Counted from the first letter of the stretch, positions 1-6,926 are shown. The stretch is 18,696 nucleotides of DNA from an uncultured Bacilli bacterium (GCA_947629425.1 CANRDR010000012.1:1-18696); one strand, 5' to 3'. Notes: generated from the letters alone by a model not told the origin. Translations and numbers: made by a program.

Positions 1-3
1 ATT

Positions 4-30
4 AAAAGAAAAAAGGAAGAATATTCTTCC
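4..30 (-). terminator. Rho-independent terminator of the small-gene operon
   Basis: A perfect 16-base palindrome (GGAAGAATATTCTTCC, 15-30) can form a 6-bp stem with an ATAT loop. On the minus strand it runs directly into a T-rich tract (14 down to about 4). It lies just after the stop of the membrane-protein gene that ends at 41. Confidence 0.8.
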
Positions 31-40
31 AAGTATATTA

Positions 41-436
41 CTAATCTTTGTTACTTTTTAAATAAGAATATATTGGATAGTTAAATACACAAATAAGTAA
101 ACCAACAATACCTGTTGAAATACCAATTAGTAAATCAGTTTTAGATGGATCTCCAACCATTACTTTACTCATACCAAATCCCATTACTAATGCACCAACT
201 ATTCCTATAAACCAAGTAAATACAATTCCCCAATTTATAGGTGCGTGTACCTTTTTAGGATGATTACTTCTATAAACAGGAATAATACAAAGGAGAATGA
301 TAAATCCTAAAATTGCTACTACAACACCTGATGCAAATAAATCCCATTCAGGTATTAAACACATCGTCAAACCTATTGCAAATACTAAACCACCAATAGT
401 TCCTAAAATAATTTCTAATAAAGTTTCTTTTTTCAT
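41..436 (-). CDS. Small four-helix membrane protein, unknown function
   Basis: The 131-residue product is almost entirely hydrophobic. Four likely membrane helices lie at about residues 8-27, 33-54, 69-89 and 101-121, with a short basic loop (SNHPKKVH, 57-64) between the two halves. The ATG is preceded by a strong AGGAGG, which fixes the start. The gene lies 16 bases after the VVGGY-repeat gene and is followed by a terminator, so the two form a two-gene operon divergent from a TetR-type regulator. I do not recognise a characterised family. Small membrane proteins paired with a TetR gene in this way are often envelope-stress or drug-response genes, but that is inference from context only. Confidence 0.85.
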   Translation of the reverse strand: MKKETLLEIILGTIGGLVFAIGLTMCLIPEWDLFASGVVVAILGFIILLCIIPVYRSNHPKKVHAPINWGIVFTWFIGIVGALVMGFGMSKVMVGDPSKTDLLIGISTGIVGLLICVFNYPIYSYLKSNKD

Positions 437-452
437 AATTTCCTCCTATACT

Positions 453-674
453 TTATTTATTTAATTTTTCTTGTTGTTTATCTTTTAATTCTTCTTGTTC
501 TTTTTGTAATCTCATCTTTGCTTCTTCTATTGTTTCATCATCTTTTTTTAAGAAAGTATCAACGAATTTATCTTCTATCTTTTTATAGCCACCAACAACT
601 GTTTTTTCAACTGCCATATAACCGCCTACAACAGCATTTTCAATTTTCTTATTAGCATCTACTATTTTAGACAT
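453..674 (-). CDS. Small VVGGY-repeat protein, unknown function
   Basis: The start is taken at the ATG at 674 (MSKIVDANKK, 73 residues) because GGGAG lies 8 bases upstream; an in-frame TTG at 692 is less likely. The N-terminal half holds two copies of a short motif, VVGGY (residues 15-19 and 26-30), each followed by a K/M-x-[IV]-E segment. The C-terminal half (about 46-73) is strongly charged and reads like a coiled coil. No signal peptide or membrane segment is visible. Small proteins with this VVGGYKxIE pattern occur next to TetR-type genes in other Bacillota, from my recollection, but no function is established. It is first in the operon with the four-helix membrane protein. Confidence 0.85.
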   Translation of the reverse strand: MSKIVDANKKIENAVVGGYMAVEKTVVGGYKKIEDKFVDTFLKKDDETIEEAKMRLQKEQEELKDKQQEKLNK

Positions 675-696
675 ACAATCACTCCCTTTCAATAAT

Positions 697-710
697 AAGA
701 CACTTGTCTT
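697..710. promoter_or_regulatory. Candidate TetR-type operator 1
   Basis: The dyad AAGACA-CT-TGTCTT overlaps the -35 of the plus-strand promoter and lies just downstream of the predicted minus-strand transcription start. Its core GACAnnTGTC recurs at 767-776. Binding by the neighbouring TetR-type regulator is an inference. Confidence 0.55.
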
Positions 711-732
711 TTTATTACAATTTTAGTATAAT
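704..732 (+). promoter_or_regulatory. Promoter of the TetR-type gene
   Basis: TTGTCT (704-709), a 17-bp spacer and a perfect TATAAT (727-732) lie about 65 bases upstream of the start codon. The -10 overlaps the divergent minus-strand -10. Confidence 0.65.
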
Positions 733-753
733 CTTTACGAAAGAAAAATACAA
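725..753 (-). promoter_or_regulatory. Promoter of the small-gene operon
   Basis: On the minus strand TTGTAT (753-748), a 17-bp spacer and TATACT (730-725) form a sigma-A-like promoter. It overlaps the divergent plus-strand promoter, so the two probably compete for polymerase. Confidence 0.55.
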
Positions 754-766
754 TCAACAATTTATA

Positions 767-776
767 GACATTTGTC
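767..776. promoter_or_regulatory. Candidate TetR-type operator 2
   Basis: GACA-TT-TGTC repeats the core of the dyad at 697-710. It lies in the leader of the TetR-type gene and upstream of the minus-strand -35, giving the two operators a roughly symmetrical placement around the overlapping promoters. Confidence 0.5.
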
Positions 777-796
777 CAATTAAAAGGAGTGAATCT

Positions 797-1333
797 ATGA
801 ATACACCAAATAATAAAAGAAGAAAAGAAACAAGAGTAAAAATAAGTAAAGTATTTATCTCTTTATTACAAGTAAAAGAAATAAAAGAAATATCTGTTAC
901 TGACATTTGTAAACTTGCAAAAATAAATCGTTCTACTTTTTATGTTAATTATCTTGATATTTATGATTTGGCAGACAAAATCGGGCAAGAATTAGAACAA
1001 GATTTGTTATCCTTATATCAAGAGGAAAAAGAAACAAATCATATTTCAAATAATTTTTTAAAACTATTCAAGCATATAAAAAATAATCAAATATTTTATA
1101 AAACTTATTTTAAATTAAAAATGGATCAAAGTTTTATTATTAAAAATTATGATTATCATTTATCAAAAGAATTATATGATGATAAATATATAGATTATCA
1201 CATGGAGTTTTTTAAGGCGGGACTTACTGCAATTATTAAAAAATGGCTTAGTAATGGATGTAAGGAATCGCCCGAAGAAATAGAGAGTATATTAAAAAGT
1301 GAATATAAAAATAAAAATAATACCAAGAATTAA
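797..1333 (+). CDS. TetR/AcrR-family transcriptional regulator
   Basis: The start is placed at the ATG at 797 because AGGAGTG lies just upstream; the frame is open further upstream but lacks a ribosome-binding site. The 178-residue product has an N-terminal helix-turn-helix at about residues 33-52 (ISVTDICKLAKINRSTFYVN), the usual TetR recognition pattern with the conserved TFY. An all-helical, poorly conserved C-terminal ligand and dimer domain follows. It is the only plus-strand gene in the window and faces a two-gene operon. Two GACAnnTGTC dyads around the shared promoters suggest that it represses both itself and the small-protein operon. The ligand cannot be told from sequence. Confidence 0.9.
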   Translation: MNTPNNKRRKETRVKISKVFISLLQVKEIKEISVTDICKLAKINRSTFYVNYLDIYDLADKIGQELEQDLLSLYQEEKETNHISNNFLKLFKHIKNNQIFYKTYFKLKMDQSFIIKNYDYHLSKELYDDKYIDYHMEFFKAGLTAIIKKWLSNGCKESPEEIESILKSEYKNKNNTKN

Positions 1334-1350
1334 ACTTGATATTATTTTTT
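1316..1350 (+). terminator. Terminator of the TetR-type gene, possibly bidirectional
   Basis: AATAATACCAAG (1316-1327) pairs with CTTGATATTATT (1335-1346) with one mismatch across a 7-base loop that contains the stop codon, and a T run follows. The opposite strand also has a T-rich tail, so it may act in both directions. The remaining bases to 1487 hold nothing else I can support. Confidence 0.7.
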
Positions 1351-1487
1351 ATTGTGCAAATTACTATTTTTCTTACTAATACAAATTGTAACAGTTATTT
1401 AATTCTTATTTAATTTTTTTATAAGTTCTTTTTAGTTGGCGTTATAATGGGAGAATTATTATCAAGTAACACTGATTTTTTTCAAAT

Positions 1488-2348
1488 TTATTTTTTATTT
1501 TCTAGTTTTTCAAAATTATCTACATATTGATAGTTTAATTTGTTTTGATTTGTAACAATTGATTCTCCAAGTAGATTTTCAATTTCATCTCTTGTATTTT
1601 TAGCAACTTGTCCACCTGCATGAGCAACCTTTATATTTTCTTTTAACCCTTTAGGTTTAGTTTTCTTTGCTAATCTTTTTGTTACTTCTTCACTTATATC
1701 AGTTAAAGATACTTCTATATTATCCATATTATCACGAAGTGACTCCTTACGTAGACCTTTATATTCTTTATACTGTTTTGCAGTCATGCCAGACCAAGTT
1801 TTATATATTTCATTAGTTAATATAGCAAATTCTTTACTTTCAGTAATACCATTTTCTTTCCATACATCTGTAAGTTCTTTTCTATCTTGAATATTTTGCA
1901 TTCTTTTAGAAATCCATTTTTCATCATAACCTTTTGCTCTATATAAATCTATAGACCTTTGTGCTGCTATTGATGGATCAAATACTTCATCAATTCTTTC
2001 ACTACCTAATTTCGCTAACCATTGTTTTATAGGGCCCGCATTTTTACTTGGAATTGATTCGATTATTCTAAACATACTTTCAATATCACAAACATCAGTT
2101 AAACGATATTTACCATCTTGTGCTTTCAATTTCAACTGTCTAGTAATACTAGACGTTTCAAAATTTTCTTCCTTAAATAATCTATTTTTTAACCAATTCC
2201 AATATTTTCTAGGTTCTTTACTATCTGCCAGAATACCAACAATATCAACAACACTAATATAATATTTTTCACTTTCCTTATCCCAAACAGTTCTAATTGT
2301 TTCATTATTAAATATTTTATTTACTAAATGCATTTTATCTTGATTCAT
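1488..2348 (-). CDS. BRO-N domain (phage antirepressor-like) protein, full-length copy
   Basis: This 286-residue protein starts at the ATG at 2348, with AAGGAGGG upstream; the in-frame start at 2390 would overlap the promoter. The N-terminal ~110 residues carry the BRO-N/antirepressor pattern: an IRTVWD strand, SVVDIV, a W-x-W-LK helix and the RQLKLK...LTDV..I-x-RII-x-SIPS core. After it come the KxWLAKLGSERIDEV-type linker and a conserved C-terminal region (ELTDVWKENGI..., GMTAKQYKEYKGL). BRO-N domains bind DNA in phage antirepressors and baculovirus BRO proteins. Many bacterial copies such as this one stand alone without a prophage, and their role is unknown. A truncated paralogue lies at 17405-17926. 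The consensus promoter with an internal palindrome suggests autoregulation. Confidence 0.85.
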   Translation of the reverse strand: MNQDKMHLVNKIFNNETIRTVWDKESEKYYISVVDIVGILADSKEPRKYWNWLKNRLFKEENFETSSITRQLKLKAQDGKYRLTDVCDIESMFRIIESIPSKNAGPIKQWLAKLGSERIDEVFDPSIAAQRSIDLYRAKGYDEKWISKRMQNIQDRKELTDVWKENGITESKEFAILTNEIYKTWSGMTAKQYKEYKGLRKESLRDNMDNIEVSLTDISEEVTKRLAKKTKPKGLKENIKVAHAGGQVAKNTRDEIENLLGESIVTNQNKLNYQYVDNFEKLENKK

Positions 2349-2372
2349 AATTAAACCCTCCTTGATATGAAC

Positions 2373-2401
2373 ATTATATAATACAAACAATTGTTTGACA
2401 A
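2373..2401 (-). promoter_or_regulatory. Promoter of the full-length BRO gene
   Basis: TTGTCA (2401-2396), exactly 17 bp, then TATAAT (2378-2373) on the minus strand, followed by AAGGAGGG and the ATG. It is the closest match to a consensus promoter in the window. Confidence 0.85.
2384..2397. promoter_or_regulatory. Candidate operator inside the BRO promoter
   Basis: CAAACAATTGTTTG is a perfect 14-bp palindrome that fills most of the -35/-10 spacer and touches the -35. A protein bound here would block polymerase. A one-mismatch version (AAACAATCGTTT) lies in the spacer of the paralogue's promoter. Confidence 0.6.
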
Positions 2402-2431
2402 TACTTTTTTTAAAATTTTTTTATAACATTT

Positions 2432-2462
2432 TAAAAAAAGCAAACAACATATAAAGTTTGCT
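2432..2462 (-). terminator. Terminator of the ABC transporter operon
   Basis: On the minus strand AGCAAAC and GTTTGCT form a perfect 7-bp stem (2462-2456 and 2445-2439) with a 10-base loop. It runs into seven T's, right after the ATPase stop at 2468. It closely resembles the hairpin at 6899-6926. Confidence 0.85.
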
Positions 2463-2467
2463 AATAT

Positions 2468-3262
2468 TTACTTACTTTTCTTTAAATCATATATTACATC
2501 AACTGTATCACATACATTTTGTGAATGAGTTACAATAATAACACATTTATTTTCTTCATGGGCTAACTTTTTAAATATTTCTAAAATTTCAGTTTCTGTT
2601 TGTTTATCAAGATTCCCTGTTGGCTCATCAGCAATAATCATTTTAGGATTATAAGATAAACTTCTTGCAATAGCAACTCTTTGTTGCTCCCCTCCTGATA
2701 ATCTTAATACTTTACGATCTGCATAAGTTTCTTTTAATCCTACTTTTTCCATTAATTCAATTGCTTTTTCTTTTTTGTTTTTTATTTTTAAACCACTTAC
2801 ATCCATAGAAAGAATTATATTTTCAGCTGAGGTCATAAAAGGCAATAAATTATAACTTTGAAATACAATACCAATATCACTATTACGATATTTATCTAAA
2901 TTCATACTATTTAAACTTTTTTTATCAAATATTATTTCACCTTCAGTACATCTTTCAAGTCCACTTATTAAAGATAATAATGTTGTTTTTCCAGTACCAC
3001 TTCGACCTTTTATAGCATACATTTTTCCGCTTTCAAAATCAAAACTAACATCTCTTAAAGCATAATCATCATCTTCAGCATCACTATATCTATAACTTGC
3101 ATTTTTAATACTTAAAATAATATTTTTTGAAGAAGTATTTTTTTCTTTAATATCTTTATCATTTTTTATTTTTTCTTCATCAGTTTCAACTATTTGTTTA
3201 TGAGTAAAGTTATTTCCCAGTTTATCTTTTGAAACATAATTATTTTTTTTGTTATTTTTCAT
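2468..3262 (-). CDS. ABC transporter ATP-binding subunit, MacB/LolD-like
   Basis: This 264-residue ATPase has all the nucleotide-binding motifs: Walker A GRSGTGKT (86-93), the Q-loop FQSYNLLP around Q135, the LSGGEQQ signature (188-194), Walker B MIIADE with catalytic E213, the D-loop GNLD, and the switch His246 in VTHS. The DEPTGNLD and LSGGEQQRVAIAR wording is typical of the MacB/LolD/FtsE group, which works with FtsX-type permeases. The start lies 2 bases after the permease stop, and the GAGAGG ribosome-binding site lies inside the permease's last codons, so translation is probably coupled. An odd feature is a highly charged, Lys/Asn-rich extension of about 45 residues ahead of the domain, longer than usual. 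Confidence 0.95.
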   Translation of the reverse strand: MKNNKKNNYVSKDKLGNNFTHKQIVETDEEKIKNDKDIKEKNTSSKNIILSIKNASYRYSDAEDDDYALRDVSFDFESGKMYAIKGRSGTGKTTLLSLISGLERCTEGEIIFDKKSLNSMNLDKYRNSDIGIVFQSYNLLPFMTSAENIILSMDVSGLKIKNKKEKAIELMEKVGLKETYADRKVLRLSGGEQQRVAIARSLSYNPKMIIADEPTGNLDKQTETEILEIFKKLAHEENKCVIIVTHSQNVCDTVDVIYDLKKSK

Positions 3263-3264
3263 TA

Positions 3265-4728
3265 TTAAGACCTCTCTTTCAATATTGTAAGTGGTGAAAA
3301 TCTTTGGATACTAACCATTGAAGCAATAGAACTTACTAAGACAAGTGATAGTCCAATACCAAGTAGTTCTAGTAAAACTTTCATATCTACCACTGCATCA
3401 ATAGAATCGTATGCTTCTACAACAGGCATACCTTTACCTCGCATTGCACCTTTTCCACGATCAAGCATTCCACCATTCATAGTTTTTCCACCAAAATTTT
3501 TGCCTATTTCTTCAGTTCTTTCATTACTGCTATTTATTTCACTTTCTAGTAAATAGTTGCTAACTCCTTTAGAACTTACGGCACCTATTCCTGCACCTAG
3601 TATTAGAGCAACAATAGAAACAATAACAAGTTCCGATACAAATTGCATAGTTAATTTAAACTTACTAATACCAATTGTTCTTAAAACTCCTATTTCGTAT
3701 TTTCTTTCACGAATATTTATCATATTAATTACAAATAAAACAATTCCACCAATAATAAGAGTTAAACTCAAAAATGTTGTAGCGAAAGAATTAATATTTT
3801 CTATGCTTGATACTCCACTTAATGCTATTTCTTCATTTGTTTGTAATATGAAGTTTTCATCTAAACCTTTTTCATAAAATTCATCTTGTAATTTTTCTAC
3901 ATTATCATAAGAATCTATAATAAAAGTTGGATTAATTGTAGAATGAATTTCTTCATCTTTTGTAGTAATATCTGTTACTGCATTAGCATTTGTTACAAGT
4001 GTATTAGCAGAATTTGAAAACATTGACATCGATTCTCCATTTTCTTCTTCGTTTTCTTTAAAAATACCAATTATTTCAAATTCATAAGTATTTCCATCAT
4101 CACTTTCTAATTTTATTTTATCATTTAAATTTAGGTCATTATAATCGGCAAGTTCCTTGTTAATAAATATATAGTTACCATCAAATGCTATATCCCAAGC
4201 ATCATCAGTTATTTCATTCATAGTATAAGTACCATTTATAAATTCACTCATAGCATCTAATGAACTATAACCAGTTAAAGTAAAATCAGTAGATGACATA
4301 TTATTTTCTTTTCCATGCCCAAATCCATTTGGCATATTATTATTTGATTCAATTTCTGCTTTTTCAATATTATTTCCATTAAGTCCAATGCTATAAGTAT
4401 AATAATAACTTTCTATATACTTACTATCAGCAAAAGACTGGATATCACCAACTGTGAAACTTGCAATATTATCAAATTTTTCTCTTGCACTTTCTCTTCC
4501 ATCTTCCTGTGATGGATCAAAATTTTTCATCATATTTTCTCTATCAAAACTAATTGTTACTTCTTTGTCATAAGCATTTTTATAAGAATCAATTAAATAG
4601 CTGGCCGTGTTTTTTATAGCAAGTGTAATAGTACAAGCACAAGCAATAATTAAAATAATTATCCCTATTAAAATATTCCTTCCTTTATTTCTTTTAATTG
4701 AAATCCATGCGTTTTTTAATATAAACAT
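3265..4728 (-). CDS. FtsX/MacB-like ABC transporter permease
   Basis: The 487-residue protein has the MacB layout: an N-terminal membrane helix (about 18-38), a large extracytoplasmic domain (about 45-310), then three membrane helices (about 316-337, 363-385 and 451-471). The FtsX signature REKYEIGVLRTIGIS-type loop (here RERKYEIGVLRTIGISK) lies between helices 2 and 3. A Gly/Met/Lys-rich stretch (about 409-435) between helices 3 and 4 is unusual. MacB-type systems drive mechanical work on peptides or lipoproteins outside the membrane rather than classical transport; as a single permease it probably forms a homodimer with the ATPase. It starts with an AAGGAGG site. The response-regulator box in its promoter ties it to the adjacent two-component system. 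Confidence 0.92.
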   Translation of the reverse strand: MFILKNAWISIKRNKGRNILIGIIILIIACACTITLAIKNTASYLIDSYKNAYDKEVTISFDRENMMKNFDPSQEDGRESAREKFDNIASFTVGDIQSFADSKYIESYYYTYSIGLNGNNIEKAEIESNNNMPNGFGHGKENNMSSTDFTLTGYSSLDAMSEFINGTYTMNEITDDAWDIAFDGNYIFINKELADYNDLNLNDKIKLESDDGNTYEFEIIGIFKENEEENGESMSMFSNSANTLVTNANAVTDITTKDEEIHSTINPTFIIDSYDNVEKLQDEFYEKGLDENFILQTNEEIALSGVSSIENINSFATTFLSLTLIIGGIVLFVINMINIRERKYEIGVLRTIGISKFKLTMQFVSELVIVSIVALILGAGIGAVSSKGVSNYLLESEINSSNERTEEIGKNFGGKTMNGGMLDRGKGAMRGKGMPVVEAYDSIDAVVDMKVLLELLGIGLSLVLVSSIASMVSIQRFSPLTILKERS

Positions 4729-4752
4729 AATATCCTCCTTAAAAACAATATT

Positions 4753-4794
4753 ATTTTATTATGTAAATATTAAAGAAACATTAAAAAACATTAA
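4753..4794 (-). promoter_or_regulatory. Permease promoter with response-regulator direct repeats
   Basis: On the minus strand TTAATG occurs at 4794-4789 and again at 4784-4779, exactly 10 bp apart. A third T-rich repeat follows, then a -10 TAAAAT at 4758-4753. No good -35 is present; the repeats sit where it should be, as in OmpR-type activated promoters. The 15-bp box TTAATGTTTCTTTAA (4784-4770) and its distance to the -10 are identical to those before the response-regulator gene. Confidence 0.65.
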
Positions 4795-4813
4795 CTTTTT
4801 TTAAATTAATGTT
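4783..4813 (-). terminator. Weak terminator or attenuator after the kinase gene
   Basis: AACATTAA (4813-4806, including the kinase stop) and TTAATGTT (4794-4787) form a perfect 8-bp AT-rich stem with an 11-base loop, followed by four T's. The second arm overlaps the first response-regulator half-site, so one sequence may act both as RNA hairpin and as DNA binding site. Confidence 0.45.
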
Positions 4814-6032
4814 CATTTATTTTAAATTTAACTTCAAAAGTAGTATATCCATCTTTTGAATAAGCTCTTATATTACCATTATGAGATTCTACAATATTTT
4901 TAGCAATGGCAAGGCCTAAACCATATCTACCACTTTTACGATTATGACTTTTATCATTTCGATAAAATCTTTCAAATATTTTTTCATATTCACTTTCAGG
5001 AATAGATTCTCCTTCATTTATTATTTCTAATTTTATTTCATTTTTAGATACTGATAAATTAACTTTAATTATACTATTATCTTTTCCATGACTTATAGCA
5101 TTATCAATTAAAATAGATACTAATTCATCTATACTTTCTTTATGACAAAACATATTTACTTTTTCTGAAATATTAGTTTCTATAGTTATATTTTTTTCAT
5201 ATGCTAAACTTTCAAATGTTAGTGCTCTTTTTTCTATAATCATAGAAATATCAAATTTATTAAAATTTTCACTTTTTAAGTATTCAGTTTTAGATAAATC
5301 AAGTAATCTTGTTATTAAATTACTCATTCTATCTGCTTCACTTTTTAAATTATTAATCCATTTTTCGTTTTTCTTACTTACATCTAAACAATCAATACTT
5401 GCCATCATAACTGCAAGTGGTGTTTTAAGTTCATGAGAAGCATTTGCAACAAATTCTTTTTCTCTTTTAAAACTCATTTCAACTGGTTTTGTAATCCATT
5501 CAGTAATTTTTTTAGAAATAATACAAATAATAATTTCACCAACAATAACTAATAATAAAGAAATTAACAAATTAGTAAGTAACATATTTCTAGTGTTAGT
5601 TATATTCACGATAGTTAAGGAATTACTTTCTTCTAAATTATAAGCATATTTATTCCAATATAAAGATCCAATTTTAATTTTGCTAGTTTTACTACTTTCA
5701 ATAATATTTTTAGCTTTAGTTATAATCTCATCACTTATATCATTATCACTATGACTTATTTTATCAACAATTTCATTATTATCATTTAAGATAAATGTAT
5801 AAACTTCATAGTCCATAACTTTTCTATTACGTAAATCATCATTAATAGGTTTTTCTTTATCAAATAGTTCATGTCTTTCTATAGTTAAGTTTTTCATTCT
5901 CGTTAAATTATTAAATATTCCAGTATATTCTCTATGATATATTTGAATATTAAAGAAAGTAGCAAAAAACAAAGCAAATAAAGAAATTATTATAAAGATT
6001 GTAAAAAATGTTTTTTTCTTTAAATTTTCCAT
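4806..6032 (-). CDS. Sensor histidine kinase
   Basis: This 408-residue kinase has two membrane helices (about 9-29 and 152-172) that enclose an extracytoplasmic sensing domain of about 120 residues. The HisKA domain follows with the phospho-accepting His200 in NASHELKTPLA. The HATPase domain has N311 in the N-box (ILIDNAISHG), the F-box (KIFERFYR) and the G-box GRYGLGLAIAKNI (368-380). The linker after helix 2 is short and I see no convincing HAMP domain. It lies 6 bases after the response-regulator stop, with GAGGAAT upstream of its ATG. Together they probably sense an envelope signal, such as an antimicrobial peptide, and control the downstream transporter; the signal itself is not visible. 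Confidence 0.95.
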   Translation of the reverse strand: MENLKKKTFFTIFIIISLFALFFATFFNIQIYHREYTGIFNNLTRMKNLTIERHELFDKEKPINDDLRNRKVMDYEVYTFILNDNNEIVDKISHSDNDISDEIITKAKNIIESSKTSKIKIGSLYWNKYAYNLEESNSLTIVNITNTRNMLLTNLLISLLLVIVGEIIICIISKKITEWITKPVEMSFKREKEFVANASHELKTPLAVMMASIDCLDVSKKNEKWINNLKSEADRMSNLITRLLDLSKTEYLKSENFNKFDISMIIEKRALTFESLAYEKNITIETNISEKVNMFCHKESIDELVSILIDNAISHGKDNSIIKVNLSVSKNEIKLEIINEGESIPESEYEKIFERFYRNDKSHNRKSGRYGLGLAIAKNIVESHNGNIRAYSKDGYTTFEVKFKINEH

Positions 6033-6038
6033 AATTCT

Positions 6039-6713
6039 TTATTCCTCCATTTTATAACCTAAATTACGAACTGCTTTAATATTTACTTTTGATCCAATAA
6101 TTTTTATTTTCTTTCTTAAAAAAGATAAGTAAGCTTCTAAATTATTAGATTCATAATCAGTATCTATTCCCCAAACTTTATCATAAATTTGTTCTTTTGA
6201 TATAATTTGTTCTTTATTATTTATAAAATATTCAAGTAATAAGAATTCTCTATAAGGAATATTTATTGATTCGTTTGTAAGTTTACAAGTTAGAGTAGAA
6301 GTTCTAATATTTAATGTTAAATCACTATATTCTAATATATCTTTAACTTTATTATTTCCACTTCTTAATTGAACATTTACTCGTGCAATTAATTCTTCAA
6401 TATGAAAAGGTTTTGTAACATAATCGTCTGCTCCTGTATCAAATCCTTTTAATTTATCTTCTAATTCTGATTTAGCAGTAAGCATAATTACTTTAGCACT
6501 TATATCATTTTCTCTTATTTCTTTTAGTATTTCTAAACCATTTATTTTAGGTAACATTATATCAAGAATGATTAAATCATATATATTTGTCATGGCATTA
6601 TATAGTCCATCTTCACCATCAAAACTTGTATCTACTTCATATTTTTCTTTACGTAGTTTTGTTGCAATAACATCAGCAATTGTTTCTTCATCTTCAACAA
6701 CTAAAATTCTCAC
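6039..6713 (-). CDS. OmpR/PhoB-family response regulator
   Basis: The receiver domain (1-118) has the acidic pair at E7-D8 (VVEDEE), phospho-acceptor D51 (LIILDIMLP), T79 and K101 (TKPF). The C-terminal winged helix (about 128-224) has the OmpR-type pattern YREFLLLEYF and ends in VRNLGYKMEE. The start is GTG at 6713, preceded by GAGGTGG; an ATG two bases upstream is out of frame and is followed at once by TGA. It is first in a module with the kinase and, after a 77-base regulatory gap, the ABC transporter. A box shared with the permease promoter suggests positive autoregulation. Confidence 0.95.
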   Translation of the reverse strand: MRILVVEDEETIADVIATKLRKEKYEVDTSFDGEDGLYNAMTNIYDLIILDIMLPKINGLEILKEIRENDISAKVIMLTAKSELEDKLKGFDTGADDYVTKPFHIEELIARVNVQLRSGNNKVKDILEYSDLTLNIRTSTLTCKLTNESINIPYREFLLLEYFINNKEQIISKEQIYDKVWGIDTDYESNNLEAYLSFLRKKIKIIGSKVNIKAVRNLGYKMEE

Positions 6714-6737
6714 ATTACCACCTCTATTTTTAATTTA

Positions 6738-6797
6738 TCACTTTACCAATACATAAATATATAAATTACTGCAAATAGTATTGGTTTTTCTCTGCAT
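6738..6797 (-). CDS. Possible 19-residue leader peptide
   Basis: A short frame starts with ATG (6797) about 8 bases after AAAGGA, encodes MQRKTNTICSNLYIYVLVK, and stops with TGA TAA about 25 bases before the regulator's GTG. An 8-bp perfect inverted repeat (ACCAATAC 6745-6752, GTATTGGT 6778-6785) spans most of it, so translation of the peptide could open or close a hairpin. There is no evidence of conservation, and it may be chance. Confidence 0.25.
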   Translation of the reverse strand: MQRKTNTICSNLYIYVLVK

Positions 6798-6824
6798 AAT
6801 TTTTTTCCTTTTTTTACAATTAAA

Positions 6825-6856
6825 AGTATAAAATACAAAGTTTAAAGAAACATTAA
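6825..6856 (-). promoter_or_regulatory. Autoregulated promoter of the response-regulator/kinase genes
   Basis: The box TTAATGTTTCTTTAA (6856-6842) is identical over 15 bases to the one before the permease. It begins 26 bases before a TATACT -10 (6830-6825), the same spacing as at the permease. The -35 is poor, as expected for an activator-dependent promoter. Confidence 0.65.
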
Positions 6857-6887
6857 AATTAAATTATAAAATAAAATTTTCACAATA

Positions 6888-6893
6888 ATTATA
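6888..6893 (-). promoter_or_regulatory. Second, upstream extended -10 promoter
   Basis: TGATATAAT on the minus strand (TATAAT at 6893-6888) lies inside the duplicated segment, and the equivalent site at 8620-8625 precedes the DUF1287 gene. It could give basal expression of the two-component genes from upstream of the box. Confidence 0.45.
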
Positions 6894-6898
6894 TCAAA

Positions 6899-6926
6899 GA
6901 AAAAGCAAATCTCATATAGAGTTTGC
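6899..6926 (-). terminator. Terminator of the cysteine-rich XRE gene
   Basis: On the minus strand GCAAACTC and GAGATTTGC form a stem with one bulged base and a TATAT loop, followed by TTTTT (6904-6900). It lies about 60 bases after the stop at 6989 and resembles the hairpin at 2432-2462. Confidence 0.7.

Noticed and set aside
704..796. Longer start of the TetR-type gene at 704
   Set aside because: It would begin inside the promoter and lacks a ribosome-binding site; ATG 797 has AGGAGTG.
1448..1531. Plus-strand frame starting MGELLSSNTD
   Set aside because: It overlaps the end of the BRO gene, lacks conservation clues, and is best explained as antisense reading of AT-rich DNA.
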